A stretch of DNA of 64,000 nucleotides from positions 62,001 to 126,000 of the forward strand of contig NZ_JARHUG010000012.1 in the NCBI RefSeq assembly GCF_029223185.1, written 5' to 3'. Shown here in pieces: positions 17,987 through 26,612 of this stretch. Within the stretch, counting starts at the first letter, position 1; the number at the start of each line of letters is the position of its first letter. The translations under genes and the position numbers were made by a program. Source of the DNA: Aliiglaciecola sp. CAU 1673. GTDB lineage: Bacteria > Pseudomonadota > Gammaproteobacteria > Enterobacterales > Alteromonadaceae. A model generated the notes under the pieces. It was not told where the DNA came from. It made no database searches and saw only the letters and a list, made by a program, of their open reading frames with translations.

Positions 17987-18235
17987 CTAAAAAACTCTTG
18001 CTGGTCGGGACTTTGCTTTTGTTGCGGCAAGTAATGCTGCAACAAGCAACTTCATGTCCGACAGGTCATAGAAGACTTTGTTTTTAACGACTTTGAATGG
18101 GATGCGGCCCACATCAAAAAAGCCTCTTCCCAATCTGTTTTCCTGCAATGCGTATAGCCAAGACTTTTTAGGGCCTAGATTGCGGCTTAGGTAAATGGCT
18201 GCATCGGCTGCTGACATATTGAATAGCTTAATCAT
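17987..18235 (-). CDS. Small HTH-like protein of the island
   Basis: An 82-residue protein beginning MIKLFNMSAADAAIYLSRNL, with a helix-turn-helix-like AADAAIYLSRNLGPKKSWLYALQENRLG followed by a beta-wing-like IPFKVVKNKVFYDLSDM. This looks like an excisionase/MerR-type DNA-binding fold, so it may direct excision or regulate the Rep gene. Its ATG overlaps the AlpA-like stop by one base (TAATG), so the two are coupled. Confidence 0.6.
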   Translation of the reverse strand: MIKLFNMSAADAAIYLSRNLGPKKSWLYALQENRLGRGFFDVGRIPFKVVKNKVFYDLSDMKLLVAALLAATKAKSRPARVF

Positions 18236-18498
18236 TATGCAGCCTCCGAGTTTTTTTGGGCACTTATGCGGTGAGCAACGATAGTCTCAACTGCAAGCTT
18301 CAGCTCCCTGGCAGTGGATCCAAATGCTATGACTTTGGCCACTTCTGCTAGTTCATGTTCTAACCATCCCACTGCGCGTCCGCCAAGTTGTACTGGTGGA
18401 GGCAATAAGCCTTCTTTGATGCGTTGATAGAACGTTGACTTAGAGAGACCGAACTTATCTGAAGCTTCTTTCTGTCTTAAGAATCTGAAATTACTCAT
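18235..18498 (-). CDS. AlpA-family transcriptional regulator
   Basis: An 87-residue protein with the AlpA signature FRFLRQKEASDKFGLSKSTF, YQRIKEGLLPPPVQLGGRAVGWLEHEL. AlpA-like proteins regulate excision and replication of P4-like prophages and satellites. The ATG at 18498 has GAGG seven bases upstream and fits the usual short N-terminus; the frame is open 13 codons further. It starts the regulator-HTH-Rep cluster, behind a 131-bp gap that probably holds its promoter. Confidence 0.85.
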   Translation of the reverse strand: MSNFRFLRQKEASDKFGLSKSTFYQRIKEGLLPPPVQLGGRAVGWLEHELAEVAKVIAFGSTARELKLAVETIVAHRISAQKNSEAA

Positions 18499-18629
18499 TT
18501 TTTTCCTCGTATATTTGGGGGGGTCAACCAAGAACATCTTGGTACGAGGTGAATTCTTTCAGTGTTGTTCGGGCTTGTCAGCGTGGGAAAAATGGATAAA
18601 TTTGACCAAACTTTCCCACTGTAGAGTAA

Positions 18630-19295
18630 TTAGGAGGTGACCTCTTTCATCAGGAGATCCTTCATCTTCTTGTATTCGTTGAAAGGGTCGGACAGAAGTT
18701 TTCCAGCTTCTTCCACCAGCAGCTTGGGAAAGTCGTACCAAGGCCCTCTGCTATTTGAGAATCCTCCACCATATTTCGCCCAAAGCCTCATTGCATCTTC
18801 GGCCATCAGAAGATGGTGCTGTTTTCGCTTCATCTTCTTGTTGAGGTTTTTTGATACTTCAATGGTCGCAAGCAAGTTAGCCATGTCATCCATCAGTGAC
18901 CCCTTAGCCACAGGTCCCCCGATTGAAGACCTAGCTTGCTCGATAAGTCTTACCGCATTAGCTTCTAAAGCTAGAATATCCTCTATCAGGGATTGCTGTT
19001 TCTTGAATATCTTCTTTAAATCTTTTGCGGTTTGTGACGGTTGCTGCTCAATGTCATAGGTCAGTATGTTGGGCTTGTATTCGGCAACAAGTGTTTTTAC
19101 TTCTTGCACGAAGTCCTCAACATTTCCCATGCAATTTTTGTCAAAATAATCTCTAACCGCTTGCTCTGTTGCTGCCCTCAAAGCTTCCTCTCCTTCCCAA
19201 AAAATACCGGCATCCAACAGCTTATTGTATCTGTCCAAATACCCATCAATCTCATCCTCGAAGTCCTCATCCAATTCGATAGGCATCCTATTCAT
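18630..19295 (-). CDS. Unknown island protein coupled to the integrase
   Basis: A 221-residue acidic, largely helical, coiled-coil-prone protein with no signal peptide or membrane segment. Its ATG overlaps the integrase stop (ATGA), so the two genes are translationally coupled. The C-terminal part contains LWAKYGGGFSNSRGPWYDFPKLLVEEAGKLL; I do not recognise the family. Position suggests a role tied to integration, such as a directionality or stability factor, or cargo. This is inference only. Confidence 0.75.
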   Translation of the reverse strand: MNRMPIELDEDFEDEIDGYLDRYNKLLDAGIFWEGEEALRAATEQAVRDYFDKNCMGNVEDFVQEVKTLVAEYKPNILTYDIEQQPSQTAKDLKKIFKKQQSLIEDILALEANAVRLIEQARSSIGGPVAKGSLMDDMANLLATIEVSKNLNKKMKRKQHHLLMAEDAMRLWAKYGGGFSNSRGPWYDFPKLLVEEAGKLLSDPFNEYKKMKDLLMKEVTS

Positions 19296-20524
19296 GCTGC
19301 TTCACTCGCTACTGCTGATAAATTTCCTTGGGCCGCACTTTCAATGAAGTTTGACCACCAACACATCATTACCTTTCTTTTTTCAAAATAATCTGCCCGA
19401 TTGTAAGCTGCCCTTACTTTGTTTGGGTCTAGGTGTGCCAAAGCTGCCTCAATAACGTCTGGCTCAAAGCCGCTTTCGTTCAAAGTGGTACTAGCTAAAG
19501 AGCGGAAGCCATGAGCTACCGTCCGCCCTTTAAACCCGATTCTTCCTAGTGCCTTATTTACGGTTTCCCTGTTTGCATGGCCTCTAGGGTTCTTAACCGA
19601 GGGGAATACATACTCTCTGTGGCCACTAATCGACTTCATGTAGTTCAGGATTGCCAGCGTTTGCTTAGTAAGTGGTACTCGATGTTCTTTCCCCATCTTC
19701 ATTTTTTCTGCTGGTATCACCCAGACCTGCTCAGCAAAATCGACCTCGCTCCATTTGATGGTTGCCGCTTCTCCCGGTCTCGTCATTGTGTGTAGCTGTA
19801 ACTCCAGTAAGCACCTGGTTTGCCTCTTCATGTCTGACAGATTCACCTTTGACATTAGTTCCGGCAGTTCATTAGCCTTCAAAGCCGCTAAGTTTTGCGC
19901 TTTCGAAGCGGGAATTAGTTTTCCAATTTCTGTCAGCGGATTAAGAGGGATGTACTCATTGAGGACTGCAAACGACATGATTTGATTGATCCGCCTGGCT
20001 ACCTTCCTCGCAATTTCGAGCGAGCCTCTATCAACGAGCTTTGCAATTACTAAGCGCTTGATGATGGAAAAACTCACTTGATCAATCGGCATGGCACCCA
20101 CAGCGCCAAATACATCGTTCTCTAATGAGCGCAAGATTGCTTCAGCGGTGTTCTTTTTCACCTTGGTTTTGTGAAGCTCTAGCCATTGATTAGCTACGGC
20201 TTCAAAGGTGTTCTTAGCCGCATTCATTCTTGTTAGGAGTATTTGATCTCGGTGTTCTTTCGGGTCAATGTTCTTTGCGAGAAGCTCTAAGTTCTCTAAT
20301 CGAAGCCTTCTAGCGTCTACTAATGAAACGATAGGATACTGGCCAAAACTGAGATTCTTCCTCTTCTTCGAAAAAGGGTGTGTGTAATTGAAGAGCCAAA
20401 CCTTGGTTCCATTTGGCTTTATTCTGAGTGCTAAGCCTTGACCATCTGACAGGTTGTACTCTTTGTCTTTTGGTTTCGCTTTGTCTACTTGGGTAGCATT
20501 TAGAGGCTTGACTGATCTGGGCAT
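19292..20524 (-). CDS. P4-type tyrosine recombinase (integrase)
   Basis: A 410-residue integrase with the N-terminal arm domain of P4-like integrases (KPLNATQVDKAKPKDKEYNL, then LSFGQYPIVSLVDARR) and a C-terminal catalytic domain. Candidate catalytic residues are R249 in TRPGEAA, the H338-x-x-R341 of HGFR, H364 and the nucleophile Y374 in RAAYNRADY. It lies immediately downstream of the tRNA-Phe 3' end, the usual location for tRNA-targeting integrases. It would catalyse integration and excision between the two att copies. Confidence 0.95.
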   Translation of the reverse strand: MPRSVKPLNATQVDKAKPKDKEYNLSDGQGLALRIKPNGTKVWLFNYTHPFSKKRKNLSFGQYPIVSLVDARRLRLENLELLAKNIDPKEHRDQILLTRMNAAKNTFEAVANQWLELHKTKVKKNTAEAILRSLENDVFGAVGAMPIDQVSFSIIKRLVIAKLVDRGSLEIARKVARRINQIMSFAVLNEYIPLNPLTEIGKLIPASKAQNLAALKANELPELMSKVNLSDMKRQTRCLLELQLHTMTRPGEAATIKWSEVDFAEQVWVIPAEKMKMGKEHRVPLTKQTLAILNYMKSISGHREYVFPSVKNPRGHANRETVNKALGRIGFKGRTVAHGFRSLASTTLNESGFEPDVIEAALAHLDPNKVRAAYNRADYFEKRKVMMCWWSNFIESAAQGNLSAVASEAA

Positions 20525-20642
20525 TTAGTAACATTCCTTTGGGCTTGCTTAGAGCAGTGTTACACAAAGTGTTACTTTAGTCGGTGGATTCCCTCGGACT
20601 TCCTTAAACCAAAAAACACTGGCATCTCTTGGTTTTAGTGAG

Positions 20643-20684
20643 GAAAAGAAAAAGGCCAAGACGTCTTTGGACTATCTTGGCCTT
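20643..20684 (-). terminator. Terminator downstream of tRNA-Phe
   Basis: Arms AAGGCCAAGA (20652-20661) and TCTTGGCCTT (20675-20684) form a 10-bp stem with a 13-nt loop. On the minus strand a TTTTTCTTTT tail follows. It lies inside the inferred element and probably came with it, replacing the original terminator now at 14532-14571. Confidence 0.85.
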
Positions 20685-20685
20685 C

Positions 20686-20709
20686 TATATGGTGCCCAGA
20701 GGCGGAATC
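20686..20709. other. Integrase-proximal attachment site in the tRNA-Phe 3' end
   Basis: This segment contains the tRNA CCA end and part of the T-arm/acceptor stem and matches 14571-14593. The tRNA is intact, so the element supplies the 3' end of the functional gene. Confidence 0.65.
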
Positions 20710-20765
20710 GAACCACCGACACGGGGATTTTCAATCCCCTGCTCTACCGACTGAGCTATCTGGGC
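20690..20765 (-). tRNA. tRNA-Phe (anticodon GAA)
   Basis: A complete 76-nt cloverleaf with encoded CCA. The acceptor arms GCCCAGA/TCTGGGC pair, the D-arm GCTC-AGTCGGTA-GAGC is standard, the anticodon stem GGGGA/TCCCC holds the loop TTGAAAA with GAA, and the T-arm has GGTGG-TTCGATT-CCGCC. It follows yggX on the same strand but has its own promoter and terminator. Its 3' end is the target of the integrative element. Confidence 0.97.
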
Positions 20766-20820
20766 AATATTCGGTTGACTGGCTGGCTTCCTTTTGGAGG
20801 CTGCGCCGTCGTGGGTGCGT

Positions 20821-20849
20821 ATTAAACGGATTCTGAGAGTGCAAGTCAA
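20821..20849 (-). promoter_or_regulatory. Sigma-70 promoter of tRNA-Phe
   Basis: On the minus strand, TTGACT (20849-20844) and TTTAAT (20826-20821) are separated by exactly 17 bases. The stretch after the -10 is GC-rich (CGCACCC), as in stringently controlled stable RNA promoters. The start site would lie about 48 nt before the tRNA. Confidence 0.75.
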
Positions 20850-20903
20850 TAGCTTTTTTACTGCACTTGTTCGATTGCACAAGCTTTGAGCGGTTTTTAA
20901 TGC

Positions 20904-21179
20904 TTAAGACTTGCTCGGCGGCACATAACCTTCGATTTCTACGTCTTTTCCTTCAAATAAGAAGGCTTTCATTTCCTGTTCCAGAAAGGTGCGGTGTTCT
21001 GCATTCATCATATTCAGTTTCTTCTCGTTAATCAGCATAGTCTGCTTTTTCTGCCACAGCGCCCAGGCTTCTTTGCTGATGTTGTCGAAGATACGTTTGC
21101 CCAACTCGCCGGGATACAGCTGGAAATCCAGGCCATCGGCGTCTTTTTTCAAATACTGGCAGTAAATTGTGCGGCTCAT
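20904..21179 (-). CDS. yggX: YggX, Fe(II)-trafficking / oxidative damage protection protein
   Basis: A 91-residue protein with the YggX hallmarks: [10 protein letters not shown] with the conserved Cys7, [11 protein letters not shown] and the [20 protein letters not shown] block. YggX protects Fe-S clusters from oxidative damage. In many gammaproteobacteria it directly follows mutY, whose product has a 4Fe-4S cluster. Here a DUF5700-like gene lies between the two, 51 bp upstream of yggX. Confidence 0.95.
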   Translation of the reverse strand: MSRTIYCQYLKKDADGLDFQLYPGELGKRIFDNISKEAWALWQKKQTMLINEKKLNMMNAEHRTFLEQEMKAFLFEGKDVEIEGYVPPSKS

Positions 21180-21230
21180 AATGCTTTTGTGTCATTCACT
21201 TTGAGCACATTGTAAGGGCAATGGGAGACT

Positions 21231-22167
21231 TTACAAACTATGGTAGGCGGTAAAAAAGGCATCTGGTCCCTGGCGGATAAGCTGCAAGAAGGCGTCTCTT
21301 CCCAATTTGCTGTCCAGTTCCTCACACATCTTTGCCCCCACCCGATACCAAAGTCGCTTGCCGTCGGAGAGCGGATCCAGCAGATCCCAGTCTTGCGGGG
21401 TTAGTGGCCTCTGGCCAATGTTCTGTACCTGACGATAAATGGCAAAGTATTCTTCCTCAAGATTTTGCATTAACTCGTCATCTTTAAGTGCCTGGAAGTC
21501 ATGTTCACTCAGATGATGATTTTTTTGTCTGGCTGCATAGGCGGCATACACTGCCGCGCCCTCCATAAAGGTCAGATAGCGCACCAGTTCTGCAAGCTGT
21601 TCGCCGGATTTAACCAAGGCTAAATCTAAAAATGGATTGAAAGCCCACATGGTGCAGTTCTTGAAAGTAATACCAAACCTCTTCCGGCAGCTTTAGAAAA
21701 TGCGGATGGGCAAGATTCAGGGACGCGTCCTTGCCCATGGCAACGCCGATATCATAGCCAAAGGTAAAGAACAGGTTACCTTCAAAGCTAAAATCCTCAG
21801 GAAGATACTTACTCACCTCTTCTACACAGCCTTGTTGCCCTGCAAGATCTGATTCTATCTGCACCGCTAATTTCTCAATCGCCACAATCTCGGCGGCCGA
21901 CTTCTCTGCTCTACCCACGATTTGCTCAGTTATCTGTAAAGGCGAGCTGGATTTGGGGAAATAGCCAGTATGATCTGCATGATTTTTTAGGTGCATGGCG
22001 GCGGCTGTTGCGCTAATCCTCTGTAATTTTTCTGCTGAGGGCTGCTTAAGATAGGCAAGGCTTTGCTTGATATGGTTAAAGTCAAAAAAAGATTCTACCG
22101 GCTCAGCGCTAACTGAATCACTTGGCAAAGTAAGCAGACATAGTATGAGGACAACAGAGGTGCGCAT
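21231..22167 (-). pseudogene. DUF5700-like putative Zn peptidase, frameshifted
   Basis: Two overlapping frames look like one gene. The first part (22167 to stop at 21610) has a signal peptide ending near SVSAEP and runs to EVWYYFQELHHVGFQSI. The second (open to 21231) continues DLALVKSGEQLAELVRYLTFMEGAAVYAAY. Removing one T from the run at 21628-21632 (A5 on the plus strand) joins them as HHVGFQSILDLALVKSG. The family normally has HExxH; here the first position reads Gln (QELHH), which would remove a zinc ligand. A homopolymer sequencing error could explain the shift but not the Gln. The gene lies between mutY and yggX. Confidence 0.7.
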
Positions 22168-22238
22168 TGTCGAATACTCCCGGCTGGTAGCGCCAACGCT
22201 AGTTTTAAAAGTAGCTTAACGGTGCAGCGACCACCGCA

Positions 22239-23297
22239 TCATCCGTTAATTTTGGTCAGACTGTGCAGGAGTGTTTTGGTGGGTGCAGCCAGGCCGATGC
22301 TGGGGGGAGTCTGCAGGTCATACCATAGTTGCTGGTTTTCCTGCACCTTCTTGGCCTGTGGTGCCCTTGTCAGCGTTAGCAGTAGTGGCTGAATATCCAA
22401 ATGGAAATGGCTGAAGGTATGACGAAACTCTTCCAATTCAGTGATCTGGTAGTCCTGCAGACCTAAAGACTCACTTAGCTTCGGTAATTCTGCTTTGTCT
22501 GCTATTTCATAAAAGCCCCACAAGCCACCCCAAAGGCCTGCCGGTGGACGCTTATAAATCAGGATCTGGCTCTGCCATTGCGGCATTAGCATGATGGTTC
22601 GCCTGACGGGTAAGGCCTTTTTGGCTTTTTTGCCCGGGAAATCCGCTACTTGATTCAGTGCAAGTGCCTGACACTCCGCCTGTACCGGGCACAACTGACA
22701 TTTGGGTCTGCTGCGTGTACATAAGGTGGCGCCCATATCCATCATTGCCTGGTTGTAGTCGGCTATTCGGTGCTCCGGGGTAAGATCTTCTGCCAATGTC
22801 CATAGGACGCTTTCCACCGCTTTCTCACCTGGCCAGCCCGCAATAGCCGCATAGCGGCTGAGAACCCGTTTTACATTGCCATCCAAAATAGGATGCACTT
22901 GCCCCAGTGAAAGGGACAGGATGGCACCGGCGGTGGAGCGGCCAATGCCTGGCAGGGCCATCACTTGTTCCATCTCTGTAGGAAACTGGCCTTGATGGTT
23001 ATCTCTGATTTGCCTGGCAGCCTTTTGCAGGTTGCGCGCCCTGGCGTAGTAGCCTAACCCTGTCCAGTGATGCAGCACTTCATCTTCGGCAGCATCTGCC
23101 AGACTGACGGCATCGGGAAAGCGCGCCATAAAGCGCTGGTAGTAGGGGATCACTGTCGTCACCTGGGTTTGCTGCAACATGATCTCCGATACCCACACCG
23201 AATACGGGGTTTTATTCTGCTGCCAGGGCAGGTCCTTGCGACCGGATTTATCAAACCAGTTCAGAATACGCTGCGAAAACACGCTGGATGAAGGCAA
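22239..23297 (-). CDS. mutY: A/G-specific adenine glycosylase MutY
   Basis: A 352-residue base-excision repair enzyme removing adenine mispaired with 8-oxoguanine. It has the EIMLQQTQV motif, a helix-hairpin-helix with [12 protein letters not shown], the catalytic Asp in [12 protein letters not shown], and the 4Fe-4S cysteines C-x6-C-x2-C-x5-C in [19 protein letters not shown]-terminal NUDIX-like 8-oxoG recognition domain includes [12 protein letters not shown]. It is divergent from the alpha/beta hydrolase and trmB on the plus strand. Confidence 0.97.
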   Translation of the reverse strand: MPSSSVFSQRILNWFDKSGRKDLPWQQNKTPYSVWVSEIMLQQTQVTTVIPYYQRFMARFPDAVSLADAAEDEVLHHWTGLGYYARARNLQKAARQIRDNHQGQFPTEMEQVMALPGIGRSTAGAILSLSLGQVHPILDGNVKRVLSRYAAIAGWPGEKAVESVLWTLAEDLTPEHRIADYNQAMMDMGATLCTRSRPKCQLCPVQAECQALALNQVADFPGKKAKKALPVRRTIMLMPQWQSQILIYKRPPAGLWGGLWGFYEIADKAELPKLSESLGLQDYQITELEEFRHTFSHFHLDIQPLLLTLTRAPQAKKVQENQQLWYDLQTPPSIGLAAPTKTLLHSLTKING

Positions 23298-23371
23298 AAG
23301 ATGTCCTGGATTACTGCTTTAGGCGAGGGCTGTTATGATAACAAAAGCTGCAACTGAAAAAAGTCCATCCA

Positions 23372-24073
23372 ATGAGTAATGACCTTCCCGTGGTGTTCTT
23401 ACCTGGCACCCAATGTGACGAGCGCATGTGGATGCCCCTTTGGCGCATGATGTCTGTACCTGACCGGCGCTATGTTCCTTTGCAATGGGCAGAGACACTG
23501 GAGCAAATGCAAAGCCTCACCGAGCATGCCGTTGATGGTGACAAAGTGCACCTGGTGGGGTTTTCCATGGGTGGGTATATTGCGACCCTTTTTGCATTGG
23601 CACATCCGCAGCAGATCGCCTCTCTCACTTTGATTGGCTTTTCTTCCGCCGGTTTGGATCCTCAGGAAATCCAGGCCAGAAGGCTGATTATCAACGCCTT
23701 GGAGAAAGGTCAGTTCCGTCCTATGTCAGAAGAGCGTCTGGCACAGATGGTTGAGCCTGGTGGCATAGACGCCGGAGCGGCCAGGCAAGTGGTGCGTGCC
23801 ATGGAAGAGGACCTTGGCGGTTCGGTGCTAAAATACCATCTCAAAGCGGCTTCTGAGCGCCCGGACCTCACCCAAGCCCTGGCGGAAAGTGGTCTTGTTA
23901 TCAATATACTCGCCGCTGAGTTAGATAAGGTTGCCCCGCTTAAGAAGCTGCAAGCAATGCATCAACAGATATCTGGCAGTCGCTTTCATCTTTTTGCTGG
24001 CGCCGGACATATGCTGCCGTTAGAGCAGCCCGCCGCATTGGCAGCGTGTCTAAGCGGCCTACTTTGTAGTTAA
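23372..24073 (+). CDS. Alpha/beta-fold hydrolase
   Basis: A 233-residue cytoplasmic alpha/beta hydrolase starting MSNDLPVVFLPGTQCDERMW. The nucleophile elbow GFSMGG puts the catalytic Ser at 65, and the C-terminal AGAGHMLPLEQP supplies the likely catalytic His. The substrate is unknown. It lies between mutY (divergent) and trmB and is followed by a terminator. Confidence 0.85.
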   Translation: MSNDLPVVFLPGTQCDERMWMPLWRMMSVPDRRYVPLQWAETLEQMQSLTEHAVDGDKVHLVGFSMGGYIATLFALAHPQQIASLTLIGFSSAGLDPQEIQARRLIINALEKGQFRPMSEERLAQMVEPGGIDAGAARQVVRAMEEDLGGSVLKYHLKAASERPDLTQALAESGLVINILAAELDKVAPLKKLQAMHQQISGSRFHLFAGAGHMLPLEQPAALAACLSGLLCS

Positions 24074-24106
24074 TAGCTTGCCTTCAGCCTTGTATTGGCT
24101 GTGGGG

Positions 24107-24135
24107 AACGGCATAATACGCCGTTTTTTATTTTT
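24107..24135 (+). terminator. Terminator after the alpha/beta hydrolase
   Basis: Arms AACGGC (24107-24112) and GCCGTT (24120-24125) with a 7-nt loop run into TTTTTTATTTTT. It separates the hydrolase gene from trmB. Confidence 0.75.
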
Positions 24136-24158
24136 GCCTAACTTTTAGACGAGTGACT

Positions 24159-24875
24159 ATGAGCGATACCACCCCCCAGCAAGAGCAGGACAAAGGCGTT
24201 TACATCCGCAAAATACGCAGTTTTGTGAAGCGTGAGGGCCGGCTGACCAAGGGACAGGCTAGGGCCATCGAAGCCAATTGGCCAACCATGGGGCTGAGTG
24301 TTGAGCAGGGGGGGCTCGATTTTACCGAGGTGTTTGGGCGCGCCGCCCCTGTGGTGCTGGAAATCGGCTTCGGTATGGGCAAGTCACTGGTGGAAATGGC
24401 CGCCAATGAGCCGGATAAAGACTTTATTGGTATCGAAGTGCATCGTCCAGGCATTGGTGCTTGTCTTGGCGATGCCGAGGAAATTGGGCTGACTAACCTA
24501 CGCGTGTTTGAGCATGATGCTGTAGAGGTGCTGGCGCAGTGTATTCCAGACGGTAGCCTGGCCAGAATGCAGCTGTATTTTCCCGATCCCTGGCATAAAA
24601 AACGTCACCACAAACGTCGTATAGTACAAGCGGATTTTGCCCAGAAAGTCAGGCAAAAGCTGGCCATCGGCGGTGTCTGGCATATGGCGACCGATTGGGA
24701 AAACTATGCTGAACATATGCTGGAAGTGATGAACCAGGCGCCTGGTTACAAGAATCTGTCTGCGGATGGTACTTATGTGCCACGTCCTGAGTTCAGGCCC
24801 CTGACCAAGTTTGAGCAACGTGGACATAGGTTGGGGCATGGGGTGTGGGATCTGATGTTTGAGAGGGTGGAATAA
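24159..24875 (+). CDS. trmB: tRNA (guanine-N7-)-methyltransferase
   Basis: A 238-residue enzyme making m7G46 in tRNA. The SAM motif is [15 protein letters not shown], followed by [13 protein letters not shown] and the signature [17 protein letters not shown], with a C-terminal [20 protein letters not shown] 24159 is favoured over an in-frame GTG at 24153. The next gene, rsmC, starts two bases after the stop, so both RNA methyltransferases are likely co-transcribed. Confidence 0.96.
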   Translation: MSDTTPQQEQDKGVYIRKIRSFVKREGRLTKGQARAIEANWPTMGLSVEQGGLDFTEVFGRAAPVVLEIGFGMGKSLVEMAANEPDKDFIGIEVHRPGIGACLGDAEEIGLTNLRVFEHDAVEVLAQCIPDGSLARMQLYFPDPWHKKRHHKRRIVQADFAQKVRQKLAIGGVWHMATDWENYAEHMLEVMNQAPGYKNLSADGTYVPRPEFRPLTKFEQRGHRLGHGVWDLMFERVE

Positions 24876-24877
24876 GC

Positions 24878-25897
24878 ATGCTCAGTCCTGCCAGTCAGTT
24901 ACTGGTTCGCAATCAGGAACGTTTTTCCGAAGGCCGCTGGTTGTTGGTCAATCCTCAGGATAGCGCCGTATTTAGCGCCTTATCCGGTGATCTCTATGGT
25001 TACCATCAATATTTCGATATCTATCAGCAAGCCAGTCGTATAAAAGCAAAGCATCACCATTTCGGTGCCGAGTACCCACAGAGCGAGAAATTTGACGGCA
25101 TCTGCATCTATATGCCCAAAGCCAAAGAGCAGGCCGAGATGTTACTGGCCAACCTGGTGCATTGTTTGCTGCCAGGCGGGCAGATCTTGTTGGTCGGCGA
25201 CAACAAAGGCGGGGTTAAAAGTTCGCCTAAATTGATGGCGCCTTATGCCGAGCACTGCAACAAAGTGGATTCGGCCAGGCACTGTGCCTTATACGGCGCC
25301 ATTCCGGATAAAGCGGCCAAAGCCTTCAAGCTTGAAAGCTGGATTAAGCAATTCAAATTGCAGGTGGCTGGTGTGGATATCACTTTGTGTTCACTGCCAG
25401 GGGTGTTTAGTCATGGCAGTTTGGATCTGGGTACCAAACTATTGCTGGAGCAGATCAAGGAGGTACCTAATGGCCCGGTGCTGGACTTCGGATGCGGCGC
25501 CGGCATTATTGGTTGTTATTTAGGACTGATGAATCCCAAGGCCAAACCGCTGATGGTGGATGTCAGTGCTCTGGCCATTTTCAGCGCCAGCCAAAGCGCC
25601 AAGGCCAATGGCCTGGAGGCGGAGGCGTTGCCTTCCAATGGCCTTAGCGAAGTCAAAGGCAGTTTTGCCGGTGTCTACACTAACCCGCCTTTTCATACCG
25701 GGTTGAACACCGATTACCAGGTTACCGCAGATTTCTGCAAGCAAATCAGACCCTTATTGCGTCCTAATGGGCCGCTTTACATGGTCGCCAATAGCTTCTT
25801 GCGATACCAACCCCTGCTCGAACAAAGTCTGGGCGCTGTGGAGATCTTGCTCGACGGTACCAAGTTTCGGGTTTATCGCTGTCATCGTCTGCGTTAG
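24878..25897 (+). CDS. rsmC: 16S rRNA (guanine1207-N2)-methyltransferase RsmC
   Basis: A 339-residue two-domain methyltransferase acting on G1207 in the 30S subunit. The N-terminal half is a degenerate methyltransferase-like domain. The C-terminal half has the SAM motif VLDFGCGAGIIGCYLG and the catalytic YTNPPFHTG. The start MLSPASQLLVRNQERF matches the family. It forms an operon with trmB. Confidence 0.94.
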   Translation: MLSPASQLLVRNQERFSEGRWLLVNPQDSAVFSALSGDLYGYHQYFDIYQQASRIKAKHHHFGAEYPQSEKFDGICIYMPKAKEQAEMLLANLVHCLLPGGQILLVGDNKGGVKSSPKLMAPYAEHCNKVDSARHCALYGAIPDKAAKAFKLESWIKQFKLQVAGVDITLCSLPGVFSHGSLDLGTKLLLEQIKEVPNGPVLDFGCGAGIIGCYLGLMNPKAKPLMVDVSALAIFSASQSAKANGLEAEALPSNGLSEVKGSFAGVYTNPPFHTGLNTDYQVTADFCKQIRPLLRPNGPLYMVANSFLRYQPLLEQSLGAVEILLDGTKFRVYRCHRLR

Positions 25898-25979
25898 TCT
25901 CTGCCACTTTTTAGTGCACTTTTGCTCCAGATCACAGCAATGTCATGATGGGTTAATGAATCTGTCATGACGTCCTTGT

Positions 25980-26246
25980 ATACCAAGTCTCCTAATGATG
26001 CGGTCTCTCAGCGAGAGACAAAATGTTCACTGGCAAGGCGGGGTCCTGCAGGTTTAGCGGGCCTAAATCAAAGGGGCCAAACAAAGCCAGAGTGCATTTT
26101 GACCTCGCCCGCAGGGAGCGGCCAGAAAGGCTTGTCTCGGTGTTACAGCTTCTTGACATAGACCCCACTATGCCTTTGAAGCTGTGCCTTGATCTAAGCC
26201 TTTCTGGCCTGCTCTGAGCTGAGCACATCATTAGGAGACTTGGTAT
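25980..26246. mobile_element. MITE-like element with perfect 21-bp terminal inverted repeats
   Basis: The ends are a perfect 21-bp inverted repeat: ATACCAAGTCTCCTAATGATG at 25980-26000 and its reverse complement at 26226-26246. Inside are nested palindromes: GTCTCTC/GAGAGAC (26003-26019), GGCCAGAAAGGCTT (26120-26133) paired with 26196-26209, and ACAGCTTC/GAAGCTGT (26145-26152 with 26178-26185). No credible coding region exists, so it would be non-autonomous. A target-site duplication is not clear. The rest of the 25898-26378 gap holds no other feature I can support. Confidence 0.8.
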
Positions 26247-26378
26247 TAACTTTGCGCCCGACAAACGCACAGCCCAACTGGGCGTCTCATGGATGAGTAG
26301 AAATTGGCACTTAAATTGAGTAACACAGATGGGAATCGCGGTTCTGTTCAGGCAAAGGCAAGATTGGAGGAAGATCCC

Positions 26379-26612
26379 ATGTCAGACCTAATGCACAATC
26401 CGGTAAATTTTGGCTGCCACCCTGCCATGGCGGCTATTGAACAAAATATTTGTGATCTGAAGGCGCGTATCGCCCTGTGCAATGAATTGATCAGGGAAGA
26501 GCCTGAATTCAAATATCAGCATGAATTAGAGCGAGATTGGCTGCTGCGCCAGGTGTTTGAGCAAAATTTCAGGCTCTCAAAGTTCGAATTCCAGGTGCGA
26601 TTACCGCAATAA
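26379..26612 (+). CDS. Small conserved-looking hypothetical protein
   Basis: A 77-residue soluble, probably helical protein starting MSDLMHNPVNFGCHPAMAAI, with two predicted helices rich in Glu/Arg. The start at 26379 has a strong GGAGG ten bases upstream; the frame is open 25 codons further but lacks such a site. I do not recognise the family. It lies between the MITE-like element and glgA. Confidence 0.7.
   Translation: MSDLMHNPVNFGCHPAMAAIEQNICDLKARIALCNELIREEPEFKYQHELERDWLLRQVFEQNFRLSKFEFQVRLPQ

Larger units (their letters stand above)
14571..20709. mobile_element. Integrative element in tRNA-Phe carrying an NgoMIV-like restriction-modification system
   Basis: A 6.1-kb block bounded by a direct repeat of the tRNA-Phe 3' end and visibly AT-richer than its flanks. 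All genes lie on the minus strand in the order integrase, 221-residue unknown, AlpA-like regulator, small HTH-like protein, HUH Rep-like protein, 95-residue unknown, cytosine methyltransferase, restriction endonuclease. The integrase sits next to the intact tRNA, as expected for tRNA-targeting elements. No conjugation, capsid or terminase gene is present. The layout resembles small phage satellites or other minimal islands; mobility is inferred. Confidence 0.8.

Noticed and set aside
25992..26270. Open frames inside the palindromic element (both strands)
   Set aside because: They arise from inverted-repeat DNA and contain no transposase or other motif.
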